From a virus, in the IMG/VR virus record IMGVR_UViG_3300034093_005458, positions 1 through 21,749 of that record: a stretch of DNA of 21,749 bases; one strand, 5' to 3'. Positions 14,094 through 21,749 of the stretch are shown here, one piece after another (the first letter of the stretch is position 1; each line of letters opens with the position of its first letter). The notes below the pieces were generated by a model. It had not been told where the DNA came from. It saw only the letters and a list, made by a program, of their open reading frames with translations, and did not search any database. The position numbers and the translations under genes were made by a program.

Positions 14094-15395
14094 ATGCAGA
14101 ACAATAAAATATTCATTCAAATTGCGGCGTACCGTGACCCACAGTTGGTCCCAACGATTCAGGATTGTATAGCTAATGCCAAGTATCCGGAGAATCTCCA
14201 CTTTTGCATAGCTTGGCAACATGGGCCAAATGAGAAAATAGACGAAATTGCTACGTTGCCGAATGTAACAATCATTGACATTCCATACATGGAAAGTAAA
14301 GGTGCTTGTTGGGCAAGAAACCAAATCCAACAGCGATATACGAACGAAGAGTACACGATGCAACTCGATTCTCATCACAGGTTTGTAAAAGACTGGGACG
14401 AGTTAATTATTGGGATGTATAAACAATTGCAAGAAATGGGCCATGCCAAACCGTTACTCACTGGTTATATTCCGTCGTTTGATCCGGATAATGATCCCAG
14501 TGCAAGAATCCAAACTCCGTGGAAAATGGACTTTGATAGATTCATACCGGAAGGTGCAATTTTCTTTTTGCCAGCGTCAATAGATGATTGGAAAGACCGC
14601 ACGTCTCCACTCCCATCCAGATTTTATTCCGCCCACTTTTGCTTTACCGGAGGAGAATTCTGTAAAGAAGTACCACACGATCCAGAATATTATTTCCACG
14701 GCGAAGAAATTAGTATCGCCGTCAGAGCATTTACTCACGGATACGATCTATTTCATCCACATAAGGTTATTGCTTGGCACGAATACACCCGTAAAGGAAG
14801 AACGAAACACTGGGACGATCATGTCGGTTCAAACGTCAATTTAGTAGAAGATAAAAAAGACTGGGGAGCTAGAAACAGTGAATGCCATGCTAGAAATCGC
14901 AAACTTTTCTCTATGGACGGAGAAAGTAGCTATTCTATCGAATGGGGACCGTATGGATTTGGAAACGTGAGAACGCTACGCGATTATGAAAAATACGCGG
15001 GTATATGTTTTAAAAAGCGCGGTATCCAACAAGAAACCGTCGATAAAAAGTATCCGCCGAATGATTGGAAAAAATACTCTTCCGAACAAGAATGGTTGAA
15101 ATCTTTCATTTCCATATTCAGACATTGCATCGACTTACAACCATTTCAAATTCCGGAAAAAGATTATGAATTCTGGGTCGTGGCGTTTGAAAAATCCGAT
15201 GGTACTTCGTTATTTAGAAAAGATGCCGATAAGGCAGAGTTGGACGCAATCGTCGCCGATGGATTGAATCCCAAGGGAGATAAATATATGAAACTCTGGC
15301 GTGAATTCAACTGCGAAGAGAAACCACACCATTGGGTCGTTTGGCCATATAGCAAATCTAAGGGATGGTGTGACCGCATCGTTGGGAATTTATAA
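14094..15395 (+). CDS. GT60-like glycosyltransferase (Skp1 / UDP-GlcNAc:polypeptide GlcNAc-transferase type)
   Basis: 433 residues. The N-terminal half carries the family signature in order: KIFIQIAAYRDPQLVPTI (1-22), CIAWQ (38-42), ESKGACWARNQIQ (67-79), YTMQLDSHHRFVKDWDELI (87-105, with the D-S-H metal site), and FCFTGGEFCKEVPHDP (182-197) followed by YYFHGEEISIAVRAFTHGYDLF (199-220). This matches the 'Glycosyltransferase (GlcNAc)' family, whose best-known member adds GlcNAc to hydroxyproline of Skp1 in the cytoplasm of Dictyostelium. The C-terminal ~170 residues are an extension I do not recognise. There is no signal peptide or membrane helix. The neighbouring Thr/Pro-rich appendage proteins are the obvious candidate acceptors. 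If Pro is the acceptor, a prolyl hydroxylase would be expected elsewhere in the genome. Confidence 0.8.
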   Translation: MQNNKIFIQIAAYRDPQLVPTIQDCIANAKYPENLHFCIAWQHGPNEKIDEIATLPNVTIIDIPYMESKGACWARNQIQQRYTNEEYTMQLDSHHRFVKDWDELIIGMYKQLQEMGHAKPLLTGYIPSFDPDNDPSARIQTPWKMDFDRFIPEGAIFFLPASIDDWKDRTSPLPSRFYSAHFCFTGGEFCKEVPHDPEYYFHGEEISIAVRAFTHGYDLFHPHKVIAWHEYTRKGRTKHWDDHVGSNVNLVEDKKDWGARNSECHARNRKLFSMDGESSYSIEWGPYGFGNVRTLRDYEKYAGICFKKRGIQQETVDKKYPPNDWKKYSSEQEWLKSFISIFRHCIDLQPFQIPEKDYEFWVVAFEKSDGTSLFRKDADKAELDAIVADGLNPKGDKYMKLWREFNCEEKPHHWVVWPYSKSKGWCDRIVGNL

Positions 15396-15403
15396 TCTAA
15401 AAG

Positions 15404-18400
15404 ATGCATATCGTATTGACTCAATTTTTTACTCCGAATGTATCATATGGAGAGTTCAGTAAAGCTATAAACGAAAAATATTGTCAAGAGAAAGGGTACA
15501 CGTATCATCTCGAATCGGATGAACAAAAGATTCGCTCTAATCTTGAGGGCCGTGCGGCAACATGGTATAAACCGAAACTATTGCTGGAAGTACTTGAGAC
15601 AAAAAATCCAGATTATGTAATGTTCTTGGACGCAGATGCAATTGTTTTGAACAATAACCATCGCGTTGAGGATTTCATTATAGAAGGAATTGATATTTTG
15701 GCGGCGGATGATCATGGACCAAGTAAATTAAACGCGGGAGTTTTCATAATTAAAAACACCCCGTGGGCAAAAGATTATCTTCAAAAATGGTGGGAGATTT
15801 GCAAAGAATACCCTGCGTATGAAAATGGTCTTTGGCATGATCAAACTTGTTTTGGGCTTTTGATGGATAGAACACCGGACTTGAGTTCACATGTAAAGAT
15901 CATAAACAACAACATTATAAATTCAAATCACGAGAATGATTATTGTTTCGTATTCCACGCATTTGCTTTCGGATCTTACAAAAATAGAACTATAGATTTG
16001 ATATATTACAGTAAGTTTGGATTAAAACCACCGACACATAGTGGAATGCCGTTAAATACACTGGCGGATTTGTATGCCGTTGACAAGGGTTCGCAAGGTC
16101 ATAACTATATAAACAGAGTGTATGAGAATTTGTTGGTACACACCAGGCACAACGTAAAAAAATTTGTTGAAATCGGGGTGTATCAGGGTAATTCACTTAG
16201 AATGTGGAGAAGCTTTTTTGATGGCAATACCACCGTTATTGGCGTGGACGCCGATGTGCCAACCGTCAAGCGGGGGATGGAAAATTGCGAACTTATTCTG
16301 TGCGATCAAAGAAGCGAATCCGACCTGCTAGTTTTAGCCGAGAAGATCAAGGGAGCCGATGTTATATTAGACGACGGTTGCCATAAAATGGCGGCACAAC
16401 AACGGAGTTTAGCATTATTGTTCAAATCGTTAAATGTCGGTGGAACATATATCATTGAGGATTTACATACCAGCATTGAATGCAAGAATCCACACAAAGC
16501 AGTGTTTGAATGGGGAGATCCCAATAAGACCACAACATTAGAGTTGCTTGATAACTACATGGCGACGGGTAAGATAAAGTCCGAGTATCTATCCGCCAAT
16601 GAAATTAAATATTTAGAACAGAACATTGAACGAGTTGAAGTGTTTAAATTGAGCAATGAAAGCATAACCAGTGTAATTACTAAAAAATTGGTTCCTGTTG
16701 AAATTTCATCGACCGCAAATGTCCCAGAAATAACAGACATCGAAAATACCGGAGAAAATACCGGAGAAAATATCGGTGTAGTATATCACGTATATTGCGT
16801 GGGTTTCTGGGAAGAATTGGTTAAGGAACAGTTACTTAAACTTAAAACCGTGGGGTTATACGACGCAGCTAGAGTGCTATGGGTAACTATCAACGATCTC
16901 AATAATAACAAGGCTAGAATTGATAGGATATTTGCAAAGTATCCAAAATTTAAGATCGAATATAGAAATGACAACGGCGCAGAAGCTCCTGGTATACAGA
17001 AGGTATATAATATATGCCAAGGAGATACCGACATGAAGGTATTATATTTTCACGCCAAAGGAGTAAGTAATACATACAGATCGGTCGTAGATAAACGAGA
17101 ATTATGTCACCGTAAAATAGAAGGTAGCAGGAGTTGGAGATTGTGTATGGAGCATTTCTTGGTAAAGGGTTGGAGAGATTGCATAAATCGGCTTGATTAT
17201 TATGATTTGGTTTGCACCACGCATACCGATGCTTGGGTGTGGGGCAACTTTTGGTGGGCAAATGCGGATTATATCCGTGCCCATCCATTTCCAGATGGTC
17301 AATCTAGGTGGTTTTATGAATACTGGATTACAATAAAGGATATAGTCCCCGAACCAAACGTTTTTGAATATTATCATTTCTCATATTTGGCGCTGATAAG
17401 CAAAATTCCAAGTTATTTGTATAATGGTACACTTGCAGACGGGCAGAAGATCAAATTGATATCTGCAACATATGGGGCATTGGATATACAACTTGACGAG
17501 GGATATCCAGTTCCACCCGATGATGCAAGTGATAAAATAGCAGACGTGACCGAGTACGTTCAAAAAAATTTAGAATCGAATGGATTTGTAGGATTTGACA
17601 AAAGAGTTCAATCACATTTTCCCGCTGGGTTCGACCCATTCTTCGGTGGGAGAAAACATTTGACTATAGATTTTAGCGTATCCGACCAAGAAGAGCATGC
17701 GTCGTTAACATTCAGAGATGCCGATGCCGATTTTAATCTTTATCAAAAAACTGTGGAGTTGCCACCGAGTAAAAGAATCAGTCGCGACAATTTAAAATCA
17801 AATAACGTCGTGAAAAAGAAAATTGCATTTGTATCTCCGATGGAATTTGAAAAAAACGGACAAAACATTCCGAATATGTATATAAAATGCATACGCCCGT
17901 TCTTTTTGACCGCGAAAAAGAATGTATTTTCAAATGATGAGAATTACGACGTGGAATTCATATTGCTTACAAACAGCAATTACACGTGCGATTTGGAGTT
18001 TGTTAAGACGATAAGAACATACGAAGAAACAACGGGATATTCATATGGATGCCTTACAAAACTTCTTCTTTTGGAGCATATACCGAATGAATATGATTAT
18101 ATATTCGTCGCGGATATAGACTCGATCTTTCCATCGGAAATGAAGCATGACGTATTTGCAGCGCCGTTTGTTTTCTTAGACCATTACTTTATGCCGCATT
18201 TAAATTCTATATTACAGATTGACACGGCCCATGTCACTATAGACGCGGACGTTTCAAACGAACGTTGGACAATGGATACATTTTTTGGAGGAACGTATAA
18301 AATGATGATGGACCTTAATAAGTTTGCAAGAGAACAGCACAACAAGTACCATGGAAAAATAACAGCAGGTCATGGATTCTACAGCAAATATCCAGGTGAA

Positions 18401-18679
18401 CTTTTTATATTAAAATATGTATTTGAAAATAAAATAGAACACAAGAGGCTGTCGGCTTGCTGTGAATTGAATTCGAATTCCGCAACAAAAAATTGGCATA
18501 TCGGGGAACTACCGAATAACTTGGAGAGTAAAAACGGACTGGGCCTTCAGTTCCTACAACATTATTCTCAGTTGCATCAAACAAAGATGTGCTTGGATAT
18601 ATTAGATGAAGTTGTTAAATACATTCTAGGACAACCATCGGCACTTCCAGAATACAAAGCGTACAAAGACAAACTATAA
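15404..18679 (+). CDS. Four-part sugar-modification fusion: GT34-like GT, sugar O-methyltransferase-like, GT-associated domain, GT6-like GT
   Basis: 1091 residues. Residues 1-205: GT-A domain with YVMFLDADAIVL (D-x-D), LNAGVFIIKNTPWAKDYLQKWW and HDQTCF, as in the GMA12/MNN10 (GT34) or related galactosyltransferase group. Residues 215-360: class I methyltransferase of the MycE-like sugar-O-methyltransferase type (YAVDKGSQGHNYI, FVEIGVYQGNSLRMWRSFF, GVDAD, DQRSE, VILDDGCHKM, GGTYIIEDLHTS). Residues 455-640: a GT-associated region I recall from other viral and bacterial proteins (VLYFHAKGVS, WGNFWWANADYI), function unknown. About 690-770: a small beta module (ATYGALDIQL, IADVTEYVQ, DPFFGGRKHL). 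Residues 803-1050: a second GT-A domain (YDYIFVADIDSIF, then MDTFFGG), possibly GT6-like. The start is ATG 15404, eight bases after the previous stop. It is probably a cytoplasmic glycan-building enzyme; sugars unknown. Confidence 0.75.
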   Translation: MHIVLTQFFTPNVSYGEFSKAINEKYCQEKGYTYHLESDEQKIRSNLEGRAATWYKPKLLLEVLETKNPDYVMFLDADAIVLNNNHRVEDFIIEGIDILAADDHGPSKLNAGVFIIKNTPWAKDYLQKWWEICKEYPAYENGLWHDQTCFGLLMDRTPDLSSHVKIINNNIINSNHENDYCFVFHAFAFGSYKNRTIDLIYYSKFGLKPPTHSGMPLNTLADLYAVDKGSQGHNYINRVYENLLVHTRHNVKKFVEIGVYQGNSLRMWRSFFDGNTTVIGVDADVPTVKRGMENCELILCDQRSESDLLVLAEKIKGADVILDDGCHKMAAQQRSLALLFKSLNVGGTYIIEDLHTSIECKNPHKAVFEWGDPNKTTTLELLDNYMATGKIKSEYLSANEIKYLEQNIERVEVFKLSNESITSVITKKLVPVEISSTANVPEITDIENTGENTGENIGVVYHVYCVGFWEELVKEQLLKLKTVGLYDAARVLWVTINDLNNNKARIDRIFAKYPKFKIEYRNDNGAEAPGIQKVYNICQGDTDMKVLYFHAKGVSNTYRSVVDKRELCHRKIEGSRSWRLCMEHFLVKGWRDCINRLDYYDLVCTTHTDAWVWGNFWWANADYIRAHPFPDGQSRWFYEYWITIKDIVPEPNVFEYYHFSYLALISKIPSYLYNGTLADGQKIKLISATYGALDIQLDEGYPVPPDDASDKIADVTEYVQKNLESNGFVGFDKRVQSHFPAGFDPFFGGRKHLTIDFSVSDQEEHASLTFRDADADFNLYQKTVELPPSKRISRDNLKSNNVVKKKIAFVSPMEFEKNGQNIPNMYIKCIRPFFLTAKKNVFSNDENYDVEFILLTNSNYTCDLEFVKTIRTYEETTGYSYGCLTKLLLLEHIPNEYDYIFVADIDSIFPSEMKHDVFAAPFVFLDHYFMPHLNSILQIDTAHVTIDADVSNERWTMDTFFGGTYKMMMDLNKFAREQHNKYHGKITAGHGFYSKYPGELFILKYVFENKIEHKRLSACCELNSNSATKNWHIGELPNNLESKNGLGLQFLQHYSQLHQTKMCLDILDEVVKYILGQPSALPEYKAYKDKL

Positions 18680-18682
18680 TAT

Positions 18683-21019
18683 ATGTTAATTAATACTATC
18701 AAAGACTGGAAGTATACTCAAGTGGATGACCGAGCACTAACCAATAGTGGATGTATCGTCGATGTTGGATGCTCGGGTTGGGACTGGTGTGGATTTTTCA
18801 TTGGAAAAAAACGAGTCATAGGAATTGATCCATATGAAAGTAAAAAAGATGGCGCGGAGTTCTTTGAGGGCTTGTTGGGACCGATCAATGGCCAATCTAG
18901 AGTAATCCGGAGGGGGCCGCACAGTCTCGCTGTGGGAGAGATGGACTTCGATGATGACAGCACTGTATTATTTCCTATGTTGAACTGGAAAACTTTCTGT
19001 AAAAAATTCAATATTGACAGAGTATCCGTATTAAAAATAAATATTGAAGGCGGAGAATATTCTTTGTTAAACAGTTTGGATGTTGACGATTTTAAAAAAA
19101 TAGACCAGATAGTTGTTAGCTTCCACGACTTCGAGAATCCAAAATTAAAAAACCTCACAGATGGGTCAATTGAACTATTGAAAAAATCTGGATTTGATAT
19201 ACAGCAAATTGAACCGACGTGGGGATGGTATTTGGCAGTAAAAACAAATCCCGAGCCAGAACTTGTACAAATTTTAACTGAACCTTTGAAAATCAAAACG
19301 ACAATGAATAAGAGTAAAACTACCATCGTGACCGGATTGTGGGATCTAGGTCGAGGAAATCTCACTGGCTGGGCCAAGCGTGATTTCCAACAATATAAAA
19401 ATAAGTTCTTCGAGCTTCTTAAAACGGACGTGAACTTGGTAATATGGATTCCAAGAGAATTAGAGGAAGACGTGTGGAAAATCCGCAGCAAAGAAAAAAA
19501 TAACACCCAGATATATTTTAAAGAGTTGAAGGATTTTGAAACGTGGTTTCCATTCTTCGGAGAGGTCCAACAAATCAGAAACAACGAACATTGGAAGAAT
19601 TTCGCCGGTTGGTTGGCGGAATCTCCGCAAGCGGCATTGGAATATTATAACCCGATGATGATGTGCAAGATGTTTATGGTAAATGATACTGCCATATTAA
19701 ATCCGTTTGATTCCAAGTATTTTTACTGGATGGATGGTGGCTTAACAAATACCGTGAATTCCGGCTATTTCACGCATGACGGTGTACTCGACAAGATATG
19801 TGAATACACAGAGTACCACAAGAAATTTACGTTTATATCCTATCCGTACGATGGCAATGATGAGATCCATGGTTTTGAGCGGAAAGCAATGGCACAGTAC
19901 TGCAACACAGACTTTGTAAAATATGTCGCCAGAGGCGGTTTCTGGGGTGGTAAGAAGGATATGGTGCATAAAATGAACGATGAATACTATGGTGTTCTAA
20001 AAGATACTTTGGCAAAGGGGTTGATGGGAGCAGACGAGTGTTTATTTACTATACTTTGCCATCGTTTTCCTAAAGAAATACAAAGATTTGAGATAGAGGG
20101 AAACGGATTGGTTTGGCCATTCTTTGAAATGATTAAAAATTTTAAAGTGCCGGAAGCAACTGGTGTAGTCTTATACAAAGAAGGCGACGTTGATGGTAAA
20201 GTTGCATATATTCAATCCAAGGAAGAAGTTGAAATGAATCGCAACGGTGACGGTGTTAATCTGTATGTGGTTACGTTCAATTCTCCACCGCAACTTCAAA
20301 TTCTACTTGATACTATCCAAGAATCCAATCCAGAATTACTCAACAAGACGACCAGATATCTAATAAACAATAGTATAGACAGAAGCACCGATGCGGCATA
20401 TGACGAGATTGCTGCAAAATATGAATTCACTCAAATAAAAGAAGGCAACTTAGGAGTTTGTGGTGCAAGATCATGGGCAGCAAAGCATTTCCATAACAGT
20501 AATGCCAAATACATTGTTTGGTTTGAAGATGACATGCTCATGGAAAAGACGCAACGGTTGTGTAGAAATGGATTGAATATGCATTGCGACAAATGGATGG
20601 AAAAGTGTATAGAAATCGTTGAAAATGAAAATCTTGACTTTGTAAAAATTTCATTCACCGAATTCTACGGCGATCACCACGAACAATGGGCTTGGTATAA
20701 CATACCGATGGATCTGAAACAGAAATATTTCCCGACCGGAGAGCACAGATTAACCGTCGAAAGGACGGGATGCTATAAAGGTTTATCCTATTTGATCGGG
20801 GAAGTTTATTATTCAAATTGGCCATCTTTGATGACCAAGGCCGGTAATTATAAAATATTCTTAGAAACCGAATATGCGCACCCGTTCGAGCAAACTATCA
20901 TGAGTCACACGTTCCAATTAACAAAAAAAGGAAGAATGCGTAGCGCGGTACTAATGGCGTCTCTCGTGAACCATCATCGTACATACCATTATTCCAAGGA
21001 AATAAGAAAAGAGTGTTAA
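18683..21019 (+). CDS. Three-part fusion: FkbM-like methyltransferase, HtrL/YibB-like domain, GT2-like glycosyltransferase
   Basis: 778 residues, starting three bases after the previous stop. Residues 20-190: methyltransferase with VDVGCSGWDW, VIGIDPYE and the FkbM-type VLKINIEGGEYSLLNSL, followed by VVSFHDF. Residues 210-480: similar to the HtrL/YibB family (TTIVTGLWDLGRGN, a Y-x2-F-x2-LL helix, LVIWIPREL, YYNPMMMCKMFMVNDT, YFYWMDGGL). That family is linked to enterobacterial LPS-core loci, and its exact reaction is unclear. Residues 523-730: GT2-like domain (NLYVVTFNSPPQLQILLDTI, EGNLGVCGARSWAA, YIVWFEDDMLM with E-D-D metal site). No signal peptide or membrane helix is seen. With the two genes before it, this forms a contiguous sugar-transfer block. 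FkbM proteins methylate sugar or polyketide hydroxyls, so the product may be a methyl-capped glycan. Confidence 0.75.
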   Translation: MLINTIKDWKYTQVDDRALTNSGCIVDVGCSGWDWCGFFIGKKRVIGIDPYESKKDGAEFFEGLLGPINGQSRVIRRGPHSLAVGEMDFDDDSTVLFPMLNWKTFCKKFNIDRVSVLKINIEGGEYSLLNSLDVDDFKKIDQIVVSFHDFENPKLKNLTDGSIELLKKSGFDIQQIEPTWGWYLAVKTNPEPELVQILTEPLKIKTTMNKSKTTIVTGLWDLGRGNLTGWAKRDFQQYKNKFFELLKTDVNLVIWIPRELEEDVWKIRSKEKNNTQIYFKELKDFETWFPFFGEVQQIRNNEHWKNFAGWLAESPQAALEYYNPMMMCKMFMVNDTAILNPFDSKYFYWMDGGLTNTVNSGYFTHDGVLDKICEYTEYHKKFTFISYPYDGNDEIHGFERKAMAQYCNTDFVKYVARGGFWGGKKDMVHKMNDEYYGVLKDTLAKGLMGADECLFTILCHRFPKEIQRFEIEGNGLVWPFFEMIKNFKVPEATGVVLYKEGDVDGKVAYIQSKEEVEMNRNGDGVNLYVVTFNSPPQLQILLDTIQESNPELLNKTTRYLINNSIDRSTDAAYDEIAAKYEFTQIKEGNLGVCGARSWAAKHFHNSNAKYIVWFEDDMLMEKTQRLCRNGLNMHCDKWMEKCIEIVENENLDFVKISFTEFYGDHHEQWAWYNIPMDLKQKYFPTGEHRLTVERTGCYKGLSYLIGEVYYSNWPSLMTKAGNYKIFLETEYAHPFEQTIMSHTFQLTKKGRMRSAVLMASLVNHHRTYHYSKEIRKEC

Positions 21020-21029
21020 TTTAATTTGA

Positions 21030-21059
21030 CAACGGACCATAGATGTATATGGTCCGTTG
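21030..21059 (+). other. Perfect 12-bp intergenic hairpin
   Basis: CAACGGACCATA (21030-21041) and TATGGTCCGTTG (21048-21059) are exact reverse complements around a six-base GATGTA loop. The hairpin fills the gap between the last sugar-transfer gene and the HD gene and ends one base before its ATG. There is no U-tract, so it is either an imperfect terminator, an RNA-processing site, or a structure that limits translation of the next gene. Confidence 0.8.
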
Positions 21060-21060
21060 A

Positions 21061-21749
21061 ATGAACACTAAATTACATTTCGGGATGGAGTTGACAGAAA
21101 CAGAAATCGATGCAAATTATCAATATTTCATCGAATTCTTGAAAGAAAGTTTTTCCGGCGAAAGACTGGAAAAGCTTTTGGTTATGTACAGTGAAGAGAA
21201 TATGGGGATGCAATTGGCACTTGCACCAGCATCGACAAGAATGAATTTCCACTGCGCTTGGCCGGGTGGATATATTCAACACGTTATGCACGTCGAAAAA
21301 GCTTCCAGAGGCGTCGTGAAACTTTATTCTGCCATTAACGGTACAGTAGATTTTACGGACGAGGAGAGAATTTTTGCCGCATTGCACCACGACTTGGGAA
21401 AATTGGGCGACGATACCGGCCCTCAATACATCAGAAATGATAGCGACTGGCACGTTAAGAATCGCGGTGAGATTTATAAAATGAATCCAGCACTCCAATA
21501 TATGAAAGTTCCCGACCGTGCATTGTATATGTTGCAGCGGCATAATATAAGTGTGACATGGAAAGAAACACTGGGGATCAAGCTTGCCGACGGTCTATAT
21601 GACAAAGCGTCTGAAGAATATTTTATGTCGCATAATCCAGATAGAAACTTGAAAACAAATCTTCCGTATATTATACACGTATCCGACTTGTTGTCATGTA
21701 GAGCAGAAAGTGATGAGTGGAAAGCTTATAATACAGGTGACACCGGTAC
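21061..21749 (+). CDS. HD-domain phosphohydrolase-like phage protein (3' end outside window)
   Basis: ATG 21061; the frame stays open to the window edge, giving 229 residues of an incomplete protein. HD-superfamily residues are visible: the helix PGGYIQHVMHVEKA (His 74 and 77), AALHHDLGKLGD with the His-Asp pair at 110-111, and the late Asp in IIHVSDLLSCR (209). Between them is the WHVKNRGEIYKMN, KVPDRALYMLQRH and LADGLYDKASEEYFMS series that I associate with a conserved HD protein of T4-like phages. HD enzymes hydrolyse phosphoester bonds of nucleotides. Here a nucleotide or cyclic-nucleotide phosphohydrolase is plausible, but the substrate is unknown. A perfect hairpin stands immediately before the ATG. 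Confidence 0.8.
   Translation, partial: MNTKLHFGMELTETEIDANYQYFIEFLKESFSGERLEKLLVMYSEENMGMQLALAPASTRMNFHCAWPGGYIQHVMHVEKASRGVVKLYSAINGTVDFTDEERIFAALHHDLGKLGDDTGPQYIRNDSDWHVKNRGEIYKMNPALQYMKVPDRALYMLQRHNISVTWKETLGIKLADGLYDKASEEYFMSHNPDRNLKTNLPYIIHVSDLLSCRAESDEWKAYNTGDTG

Noticed and set aside
18718-19584. 288-aa - strand ORF
   Set aside because: It lies wholly inside the FkbM/HtrL-like coding region, whose motifs are clear on the + strand. The - strand product has no recognisable domain.

Overview
This window reads as a stretch of a large, AT-rich tailed-phage genome, probably from a T4-like or similarly large lytic phage. The evidence is a PhoH-type ATPase, an HD-domain hydrolase and several small Cys-cluster proteins of types I know from phages. 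With them are very long modular virion-appendage proteins with LamG-like domains. Genes are tightly packed with ATGA, GTG or overlapping starts, and all lie on the + strand except one. I see no tRNA, integrase, CRISPR array or insertion sequence. Start codons are almost never preceded by a Shine-Dalgarno sequence; they sit in A/T-rich leaders, a style common in Bacteroidota and their phages. That hint about the host is inference only.

Layout. (1) 1-2367 is the 3' part of an appendage protein with two LamG-like domains, a roughly 250-residue Thr/Pro repeat linker and a C-terminal domain. (2) 2428-5839 is a block of small genes: a 57-residue 'anchor-only' protein, two compact HExxH metallopeptidase-like proteins, Cys-cluster proteins (one on the - strand), and PhoH. 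(3) 5927-9058 is a 1043-residue appendage protein with LamG-like, Thr/Pro linker, InlB-B-repeat-like and Cys-rich terminal modules. (4) 9072-11254 holds a small protein, a radical SAM/SPASM protein and a GT2-type glycosyltransferase. (5) 11290-14013 holds two more Thr/Pro-rich appendage proteins that share their N-terminal module with the 57-residue protein. (6) 14094-21019 holds three large sugar-transfer genes: a GT60-like (Skp1-GlcNAc-transferase type) enzyme, a 1091-residue fusion with two glycosyltransferase domains plus a sugar-O-methyltransferase-like domain, and a 778-residue fusion of FkbM-like methyltransferase, HtrL/YibB-like and GT2-like domains. (7) 21061 to the end is the 5' part of an HD-domain hydrolase.

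How it may work together. The window pairs mucin-like (Thr/Pro/Ser-rich, low-complexity) virion proteins with at least five glycosyltransferase-type domains, two sugar-type methyltransferase domains, one HtrL-like domain and one radical SAM/SPASM enzyme. None has an obvious signal peptide or membrane segment. Two of the glycosyltransferases carry a D-S-H metal-site motif like that of protein-modifying eukaryotic families (polypeptide GalNAc-transferases and Skp1 GlcNAc-transferases). The most interesting reading is a phage-encoded, cytoplasmic O-glycosylation and glycan-methylation pathway that decorates the phage's own mucin-like appendages. This is inference; modification of DNA or of host envelope glycans are the main alternatives.
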